The notes under the pieces were generated by a model. It was not told the origin of the DNA and did not search any database. It saw only the letters and a program-made list of their open reading frames with translations. Below, piece by piece: positions 51,864 to 57,347 of a stretch of 57,347 bases of DNA. Every line of letters starts with the position of its first letter. The stretch's first letter is position 1. A program made the translations under genes and the position numbers. This stretch comes from Burkholderiales bacterium (GTDB lineage: Bacteria > Pseudomonadota > Gammaproteobacteria > Burkholderiales > WYBJ01), in assembly GCA_020848435.1 (NCBI GenBank), contig JADLAC010000012.1, positions 1 to 57,347 on the forward strand. The letters are read 5' to 3'.

Positions 51864-52049
51864 CTACTTGCGCCCGCGCCTATGCACCTCGGGCTGGGTA
51901 GTCGCGGGCGGGTCGCTCGCCACCATGCTGTCTTCGAGGGCACGGTCGAGCTGCTTGTCGAGCTCCTTCGGATCGCGCTTGCCGGGCCCCGGTTCGGGCA
52001 GATCGACTGGATCGTTCCTGGTCTGGTCGGGCGTGTGTTGTACGGTCAT
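51864..52049 (-). CDS. Small ASDPP-motif protein
   Basis: A protein of 61 residues, hydrophilic, acidic then basic: PVDLPEPGPGKRDPKELDKQ, LDRALEDSMVASDPPATTQP, VHRRGRK. Short proteins with the LDxALEDSxxASDPPA pattern occur widely in Proteobacteria without known function. AGGAG lies six bases before the ATG, good evidence that it is translated. No membrane segment. It follows, at a distance of 150 bp, the ROK gene on the same strand. Confidence 0.7.
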   Translation of the reverse strand: MTVQHTPDQTRNDPVDLPEPGPGKRDPKELDKQLDRALEDSMVASDPPATTQPEVHRRGRK

Positions 52050-52199
52050 CGGTCTCTCCTGTGGCACTTGGATCGATATCGCGCGTTCAACGCGACACGC
52101 CATGAGAATTGCGCAATGCGCATGCCCGTGCATCGGCGGGCGAGATGGACATCACGTCATGGGTACTTTGCGTCGGGTCGGACCCGACGAATAGCCCGG

Positions 52200-52994
52200 C
52201 TAGATCACCCGCCACTCGTGCGGCGGCGAGGTCTTGGTCGGCGCGTGCGCAGCGCCCGCGGACAGGGTCTGCACGCTGTCGAGGCTCCACAGCCGCAAGC
52301 CGCCGCGAAAGGCCGTGTGGTTGTGTCCAAGCCGCACCCCCGGCGGCGGGTCCTTGACGAGTTTCGCGTTGCCTCCCCCCAGCACGACGTAATCGACCAT
52401 GAAGGCATCCGTGAATGCGTGCACGACGTTCACGACGATCGAGCGCCAATCTGATTTGCCCATGGCCTTGAGGCCTCGCCGGCCGAGCAATTCGCCCAGC
52501 GACTTGTCGGCTTCATAGGGCACGCGCCCGAGCTCGAGCGGTATGATCACGTTCTCGGCGATCATCGCCGACCCCAGCCCGGTGCCCAAGCCGAGAAACA
52601 GCATCCGGCCGCCTTCGTAGCTGCCGAGCGCCTGCATGGCGGCATCATTTATTATCCGGACCGGACATTCGAAAGCCGCGGCGAAGTCGAAGCCTACCCA
52701 GCCCGGGCCGAGGTTGCCCGGTTCCGAGCGTGGACCATGGCTGCCGACCGGTCCCGGATAACCGAGCGAGACGACGTTGTAATCCCAGTCCTCGGTCATT
52801 TCCCTGACCGCGACCACCATTTGCGCGGGAGTCAGCCGTTTGCCGGATGGAATTCTGCGAGGCTCGGTCTCGCCGCTGCACAGTAGCTTGACCTTGGTGC
52901 CGCCGATGTCGACTACCAGCGGTTTGAGCCCGCGCGCGCGTGGCCGCGAAGGAGATTTCTGCTTGGATTTCCTGGGTCGATTGCGCACGGCCAT
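52200..52994 (-). CDS. ROK-family sugar kinase (polyphosphate glucokinase-like)
   Basis: A protein of 264 residues. A basic, disordered N-terminal tail of about 22 residues (Arg/Lys/Ser/Pro-rich) precedes the kinase: VVDIGGTKVKLL (phosphate 1), SLGYPGPVG, NDAAMQALGSYEGGRMLFLGLGTGLGSAMI (catalytic Asp and phosphate 2) and YVVLGGGNAKLV. The short size and NDAAMQALG sequence are like polyphosphate/ATP glucokinases. The basic tail could bind polyphosphate; that is inference. Divergent from the MFS transporter gene with 39 bp between starts. Confidence 0.88.
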   Translation of the reverse strand: MAVRNRPRKSKQKSPSRPRARGLKPLVVDIGGTKVKLLCSGETEPRRIPSGKRLTPAQMVVAVREMTEDWDYNVVSLGYPGPVGSHGPRSEPGNLGPGWVGFDFAAAFECPVRIINDAAMQALGSYEGGRMLFLGLGTGLGSAMIAENVIIPLELGRVPYEADKSLGELLGRRGLKAMGKSDWRSIVVNVVHAFTDAFMVDYVVLGGGNAKLVKDPPPGVRLGHNHTAFRGGLRLWSLDSVQTLSAGAAHAPTKTSPPHEWRVI

Positions 52995-53033
52995 GGGCAC
53001 CTCGCGCTGCCATTTCGCACGGCGTATGCCCGC

Positions 53034-54218
53034 ATGAGCGCGCCGGGCCATGACGGCGCGGCCCAGCTCAGGCTCATGACATTGCTCGCTCTGACGGCCT
53101 TCGTGGTCGCGGGCGCGATTCACTATCAAACGCCGATGCTCGCCGCCATCGGCGCCGACTTGCGCGCCGATGCGGCAGCGATGGGCTGGGTGCCGACGCT
53201 GTCCTTCGCCGGCATGTTCGCCGGTGTCGTGCTGCTCGTGCCGCTCGGCGATCGCATCGACAAGCGCACGCTGATCCTGGTCAAGATCGTGTTGCTGTGC
53301 GCGGCGCAGGCGCTCATGGCCGCGGCACCGTCGATCGGCGTGCTGGCGGCTGCGAGCTTCGTGACCGGGGTATGTTCCTCGCTCATTCAAAGCATGGTGG
53401 CGATCGTCGCCGAAGCGGCCCGGCCGAACGAGCGCGGGCGCGCGGTCGGCACACTGCTGACCGCGCTGTCCGTCGGCATTCTGTTCGCGCGCATCATGGG
53501 CGGGGTCATGGCGAGCCATTTCGGCTGGCGCTCGAGCTACGTGCTCTCGACGCTGTTGCTGCTGGCGGTGATTCCGCTGCTCGCCGCGCGGCTCCCGCAT
53601 ATGCGCACGACCACCGCCGCAGGCTACCGCGCGCTCATGCGCTCGATGCTGGAGCTGTTGCGCGGCCACGCCGACATCCGCCGCGCGGCCGCGATTCAAT
53701 TCATGCTCGGCATCTCGTACGGCGGCTTCTGGGCGGTGCTCTCGCCGATGGTGAAGGCCTTCCACGACCTGAGCCCGGCGCAAGTCGGCTTGATCGGCAT
53801 CCCTGGCGCCGCCGGCATCCTGATCGCCCGAGCGGCGGGCAAATGGACCGACCGCAGCGGTCCGATGCCGGTGGTGGCAACGGCGGTGTGTACCATGCTG
53901 CTCGCGTGGTGCGTGTTCTCGCTATCGGGCTGGTCGGTCGTCGCCGTGGTGGCCGGTGCCATACTGCTCGACTGCGCCCTGCGCAGCGCCATGGTCGCCA
54001 ATCAGACGCTCGTCAATACCGCGGTGCCCGGGTCACGCGCGCGCGCCAATACGGTGTTCGGCACGCACGTCTGGGCCGGCAACGCCATCGGCGCGTTCCT
54101 CTTCAGCCGCGCTTTCGCGCATTTCGGTTGGGCCGCGGTTTGCGCCGTCGCGGCGACCGCCACCGCCCTCGCGCTTTGGCTGCATTTTCGCGCCTGGGCG
54201 AAGCAGCGTTCGGGCTAG
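53034..54218 (+). CDS. MFS transporter
   Basis: A membrane protein of 394 residues with about 12 hydrophobic helices. Seen: AIGADLRADAAAMGWVPTLSFAGMF, LVPLGDRIDKRTLILVKIV (the loop 2-3 MFS signature, GDRxDKR), and AEAARPNERGRAVGTL. This resembles the arabinose/chloramphenicol efflux-type branch (DHA1). Substrate unknown. It shares a short divergent promoter region with the ROK kinase and overlaps the end of the cycloisomerase gene by 4 bp on the opposite strand. Confidence 0.93.
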   Translation: MSAPGHDGAAQLRLMTLLALTAFVVAGAIHYQTPMLAAIGADLRADAAAMGWVPTLSFAGMFAGVVLLVPLGDRIDKRTLILVKIVLLCAAQALMAAAPSIGVLAAASFVTGVCSSLIQSMVAIVAEAARPNERGRAVGTLLTALSVGILFARIMGGVMASHFGWRSSYVLSTLLLLAVIPLLAARLPHMRTTTAAGYRALMRSMLELLRGHADIRRAAAIQFMLGISYGGFWAVLSPMVKAFHDLSPAQVGLIGIPGAAGILIARAAGKWTDRSGPMPVVATAVCTMLLAWCVFSLSGWSVVAVVAGAILLDCALRSAMVANQTLVNTAVPGSRARANTVFGTHVWAGNAIGAFLFSRAFAHFGWAAVCAVAATATALALWLHFRAWAKQRSG

Positions 54219-55345
54219 AGCTTCGCGCGATGGCGCGCGATCGCACTCTCGTCGACGTCGACACCCAGGCCGGGCCCCGCCGGGCGCGGCGATCCGCCTT
54301 GCACCGGCGCCAGCGGCGCGCGCACCAGGTCTGCCGCCAGGTAATGACTGGTGGGGCTGAGGCCCCAGTCGAGGTTGGGAATGCAATAACCGAGATGGAC
54401 GATCCCCGCCGTGGCGATGCTCGATTCGGCGATCTTGCTGGCGAGATCGACGGCGAGCCCGAGCGTATCCGCGACGACGGCAGCGCGCAGCGTCGCCGCC
54501 GTGCCGCCGAGCTTGATGGTCTTTAGGTTCACACCCGCGATGGCGCCGGCGCGCTGCCAGTCGACGATGGCTTCGATGCTGTGCGCCGACTCGTCGGCGC
54601 ACAGCGGCACGGGACTCGTCCGCGCGAGCGCCAACGTGCCGGCGAGATCGGCGTCGCGAAACGGCTGCTCGAGGAAGGCGAGGCCGGCATCGGCGACGCC
54701 GGCGACATAGCGGCGTGCATGTTCCATGCTCATTCCCATGTTGGCATCGGCGCACAGAATGGCCTGCGCACCGGCCACCTTACGCACGGCGAATGCGGCT
54801 TCGATCTCCTCCTCGACGCGCTTCACGCCGACCTTGAGCTTGAAGAACCGGTAGCCCTGGGCGTGGTAGCGCCCGGCCTCGGCGACGTCTTCCTCGACGC
54901 TGGGATTGCCGAGCAGGCACATGGTGAGCACCGAGTCGCGCACAGCGCCGCCGAGTAGTTCGGTGAGCGATACGCCGAGATGGCGGCCCACCAGGTCGAA
55001 CAACGCCAGGTCGCATGCGGCCTTCGGCCCGGTATTGCCGATCATCGCGCGTGCGAGCTCGCGACCCAGCCGCGCGCGGGTCATTGCATCGCGCCCCACG
55101 AGCAAGCGGCCGAGGTGCGCGTCCACAGCAGCCACCATTCCCGCGAGGGTATCGCCCGTCATCGTCGGTGCCGCCGATGCTTCGCCCCAGCCGACCAGGC
55201 CGTTGGCCGCTTCGATGCGCACGATCAAGGTTTGCGAACGATCGAACTTCTGCCCGCCGCCCATGAGGATCGGTTTCTTCAGTGGCAATACCACCGGGAT
55301 CGCCTCCACCCGGTGGATCGTGAGCGGTGTCGCGTCGGTGTGCAT
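54215..55345 (-). CDS. Muconate cycloisomerase-like enolase-superfamily enzyme
   Basis: A protein of 376 residues. N-terminal capping domain (VEAIPVVLPLKKPILMGGGQ, VGWGEASAAPTMTGDT). Barrel motifs: FKLKVGVKR (KxK catalytic Lys), CADANMGM (metal Asp), FLEQPF (metal Glu), CADESAHS (metal Asp) and NLKTIKLGG (second catalytic Lys). This is the MLE subgroup pattern: muconate or chloromuconate cycloisomerase, or dipeptide epimerase-like. AAGGAG precedes the ATG at 55345. No other catechol-pathway genes are near, so the substrate is not fixed. Confidence 0.9.
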   Translation of the reverse strand: MHTDATPLTIHRVEAIPVVLPLKKPILMGGGQKFDRSQTLIVRIEAANGLVGWGEASAAPTMTGDTLAGMVAAVDAHLGRLLVGRDAMTRARLGRELARAMIGNTGPKAACDLALFDLVGRHLGVSLTELLGGAVRDSVLTMCLLGNPSVEEDVAEAGRYHAQGYRFFKLKVGVKRVEEEIEAAFAVRKVAGAQAILCADANMGMSMEHARRYVAGVADAGLAFLEQPFRDADLAGTLALARTSPVPLCADESAHSIEAIVDWQRAGAIAGVNLKTIKLGGTAATLRAAVVADTLGLAVDLASKIAESSIATAGIVHLGYCIPNLDWGLSPTSHYLAADLVRAPLAPVQGGSPRPAGPGLGVDVDESAIARHRAKL

Positions 55346-55469
55346 GGCTCGAATCTCCTTGTTCAGCCTCTGGGGCAAGCTTGCTTGAGCGTCCGTGCCG
55401 GGTCGCGTTGTCGCGCCATCGCTTCGCCGCGGCGCAGCGGCCGCGCGCGGGCGCGTCCTGATCGCAGGC

Positions 55470-56063
55470 TCAAAACCGCGACCGCCTCCCGGCCGAGCGC
55501 CAGTACATGATCATGCAATAGCCGCCCACCATACCGCCCAGGTGAGCGAAGTGCGCGACGCCGGACACCGACCCGGTGATGCCCAGGAAGAGCTCGATCG
55601 CGCCATAGAGCGTGACGAACAGCCATGCCGGCATGGGCACCGGCGGAATGAGCAGCACCACCGTGCGGCGCGGAAACAGCATGCCGAATGCGAGCAGCAG
55701 CCCGAACACCGCACCCGATGCCCCCACCGTCGGATAGTTGGCGCCGGTAAACCAGGTCACGGCAAGCTGCGCGCTCGCCGCGGTCAGCACGCACACCAGG
55801 TAATAGACGAGATAGCGGCGTTGACCCCAAACGGCTTCGATATCCGAGCCGAACATGTACAGGCCGAACATGTTGAACAGCAAATGCGTCAGGTTGCCGT
55901 GCAGGAAGCCGTAGCTGATCACCTGCCACGGCGCGAACTCGGGCCCCAGCGGCCACAGCGCGAACCAGACGAACACGGCATCGCCGATCATCATCTGCAA
56001 GGCGAAGGCGATGACGTTGAGGCCGATCAGCGTTTGCGTCGTCGGGGGTATGGGACGAAACAT
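55470..56063 (-). CDS. Rhomboid family intramembrane serine protease
   Basis: A protein of 197 residues with six predicted membrane helices. Catalytic Ser116 in VGASGAVFG and His174 in HFAHLGGMVGG form the dyad; HGNLTHLLFNMFGLYMFG is the conserved first active-site region. It cleaves membrane proteins within the bilayer. It ends in an Arg-rich tail. Separated by 17 bp from the Ldh-type gene upstream, probably one transcript. Confidence 0.94.
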   Translation of the reverse strand: MFRPIPPTTQTLIGLNVIAFALQMMIGDAVFVWFALWPLGPEFAPWQVISYGFLHGNLTHLLFNMFGLYMFGSDIEAVWGQRRYLVYYLVCVLTAASAQLAVTWFTGANYPTVGASGAVFGLLLAFGMLFPRRTVVLLIPPVPMPAWLFVTLYGAIELFLGITGSVSGVAHFAHLGGMVGGYCMIMYWRSAGRRSRF

Positions 56064-56080
56064 GGTTCAGGTCACCGCCG

Positions 56081-57109
56081 TCACAGCGCTTGAATCGATG
56101 CGACGACTTTGCGCTCCAGCACGATGCCTTCGACGCGCCGGCGCTCGCGCTCGCGAAACGCACGCTCGGACGGTATGCGGATCTGATCGACGCCCGGCTG
56201 CCGCGGTAGCGCCTTCACGGCCCGCACCAGCTCGGCCATTTGCCGCGGGAAGTCGCCGCCGGGGAGCATGATGGCGGGGTCGAGCGCGATGAAGAGAAAA
56301 CCGTAATCGAGCGCTTGGCCGCGGATGAGCGCAGCCCCGGCGAGCAAGCCCAGCGCTTGCACCGCGACCGACAAGGCGTAGCCCTTGTGTCCGCCGAAAG
56401 CAGCCACCCCGCCTAGCAATGCTTCGCTCGCGTCGCTGGTGGGCCGTCCATGACGATCGTAGCCGATGCCCTGCGGCAAGGACTGTCCGAGGTGAGCGTG
56501 CAGCATCACCTCGCCCCACATGAGCGACGCAGTGCCGAGATCGATGATCACGGGACCCGCCGCCGACGGAAAGCCGAACGCGATCGGATTGGTGCCGAGC
56601 GCGGGCGCCGCGGCGCCGGGGGGCAGCACGTGCGGTTGGCCGCTCGCCGCATGAAAGGCGAAATAGCCCTCGCGCACGATGCGCTCGACGAAATAGGCGC
56701 TACGGCCGCTGAAGTAGCTGTTGTACGCGCCCACCGAGGCGATACCCATGGCGCGTACCTTGGCAATCGCAACCTCGGCCGCGCGGTAAGCCGCGATGTA
56801 TCCCACGTTGTTGCCGCCGTCGATCAGCGCCGACACCGGCGTCTCGTGGACGATGCGCACGCTGGTGCGCGGGTTGGCTGTCTTCCAATCGCCGGCGATG
56901 GCGAGGATGCGCGGGAGCCCGGCGAACTTGTAGCCGCACAGCGCGTTGTCGATGAGCTGATCGACGATGATGCGCGCTTCGTCGAGCGGATAGCCGAGCC
57001 GCTGCAATGCGCCTTCGCCGAGCGAGCGCGCTTCCGCGACGCTCATGCGCACCGTGTCGGGCCCATCGGCATCGAGAAGTTGAGCGGGATGGGCGGGCTC
57101 GAACGACAT
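56081..57109 (-). CDS. Ldh/malate-type NAD(P) oxidoreductase, catalytic His apparently missing
   Basis: A protein of 342 residues of the malate/L-lactate/sulfolactate dehydrogenase family (YlbC/ComC/AllD). Family motifs: AYNSYFSGRSAYFVERI, ALGTNPIAFGFP, VIIDLGTASLMWGEV, GGHKGYALSVAVQALGLLAGA. The N-terminal motif that usually reads like GxxSHGxxR is here GYKFAGLPR (residues 59-67), with Ala where the active-site His is expected. GAGGAG precedes the ATG. It may have a different reaction or be inactive. Confidence 0.88.
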   Translation of the reverse strand: MSFEPAHPAQLLDADGPDTVRMSVAEARSLGEGALQRLGYPLDEARIIVDQLIDNALCGYKFAGLPRILAIAGDWKTANPRTSVRIVHETPVSALIDGGNNVGYIAAYRAAEVAIAKVRAMGIASVGAYNSYFSGRSAYFVERIVREGYFAFHAASGQPHVLPPGAAAPALGTNPIAFGFPSAAGPVIIDLGTASLMWGEVMLHAHLGQSLPQGIGYDRHGRPTSDASEALLGGVAAFGGHKGYALSVAVQALGLLAGAALIRGQALDYGFLFIALDPAIMLPGGDFPRQMAELVRAVKALPRQPGVDQIRIPSERAFRERERRRVEGIVLERKVVASIQAL

Positions 57110-57261
57110 GGCGACTCCTCGATGGACCTCATGGCCCTCGCGGCCGATTCGGTGAGCGGATGTTAGGCAGCGACCGCACGGCTGTCAAAGCGCCCCCCGG
57201 ATGCGCGTGCGCGCCGATGCCTAGGAGCCTGTCGGCCTTGATTTCGCGCGATGCGTTGTGC

Positions 57262-57347
57262 CCACAACGCGCGCAGGCAAGGCGCTCGGTGCAGACCAAT
57301 ATCGGGAATATTGGCAAGCCGAGCAACGCCGCATGCGCGCGTTGTGG
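57262..57347. repeat. Long imperfect palindrome, cut by the window end
   Basis: Arms pair in three blocks: CCACAACGCGCGC (57262-57274) with GCGCGCGTTGTGG (57335-57347); GGCGCTCGG (57281-57289) with CCGAG...CGCC (57319-57330); and CCAATAT (57296-57302) with ATATTGG (57308-57314) around a 5-nt loop. The bases before it (GTGCCCACAACG from 57258) suggest it may go on past the window. It resembles dispersed palindromic repeats rather than a terminator. I see no gene from 57110 to the end. Confidence 0.75.

Overview
The window is high-GC DNA (about two thirds G+C by eye), densely coded on both strands, and looks like a chromosome piece of a betaproteobacterium, most likely Burkholderiales-related. 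Reasons: seven intact Bug/TctC periplasmic solute-binding proteins plus the fossil tail of an eighth, PilT-type ATPases next to a Ser/Thr kinase/phosphatase set, a cobalamin-dependent MetH, a DUF2237 protein and a PdsR/PdsS-like two-component pair. No rRNA, tRNA, CRISPR array, integrase or complete insertion sequence was seen.

The most notable signal is two genes read through an in-frame TGA exactly where a redox cysteine is expected. One is an exported peroxiredoxin (161-727, TGA as codon 71, in the peroxidatic position). The other is a UGSC-type protein (31232-31771, TGA as codon 97, giving U-G-S-C). Each TGA is followed at the right distance by a hairpin that fits a bacterial SECIS element. 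The UGSC gene overlaps by 4 nt a partner gene (30114-31235), and a second copy of the partner stands alone at 12212-13258. Together these suggest a selenocysteine-decoding organism with a little-studied UGSC-partner system.

Layout: 1-4.3 kb, selenoprotein peroxiredoxin, two Bug proteins and an FMN alpha-hydroxyacid oxidase. 4.7-11.7 kb, a minus-strand signalling/motility operon: unknown 164-174 aa protein, HEAT-repeat Ser/Thr kinase, two PilT-like retraction ATPases, PP2C phosphatase, adenylate cyclase-FHA. 12.2-13.7 kb, lone UGSC-partner paralogue and a His-rich exported protein. 14.2-21.6 kb, branched-chain-type binding protein, ACP-FAAL-acyltransferase fusion, UDP-glucose dehydrogenase, MliC-like lipoprotein, FeeM-like N-acyltransferase, DUF2237. 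21.8-28.9 kb, Bug, SulP transporter, Bug relic, UbiD decarboxylase, Bug, exported methyltransferase. 28.9-35.4 kb, old-yellow-enzyme, UGSC locus, aldo-keto reductase, asparaginase-like protein, EamA relic, enolase-superfamily dehydratase. 35.5-43 kb, PdsR/PdsS-like pair, Bug, RidA, a degenerate type I methylase/specificity pair, Bug. 43-50.6 kb, MetH, P-type ATPase, Bug. 50.9-57.3 kb, beta-hydroxyacid dehydrogenase, small ASDPP protein, ROK kinase, MFS transporter, muconate cycloisomerase-like enzyme, rhomboid protease, Ldh-type oxidoreductase, and a long palindrome cut by the window end.

The catabolic theme is organic acids: Bug proteins would bind carboxylates in the periplasm, and the oxidases, decarboxylase, enolase-superfamily enzymes, RidA, Ldh and beta-hydroxyacid dehydrogenase could process them. 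No TctA/TctB membrane partners are present, so the Bug proteins must share distant permeases or act as sensors.
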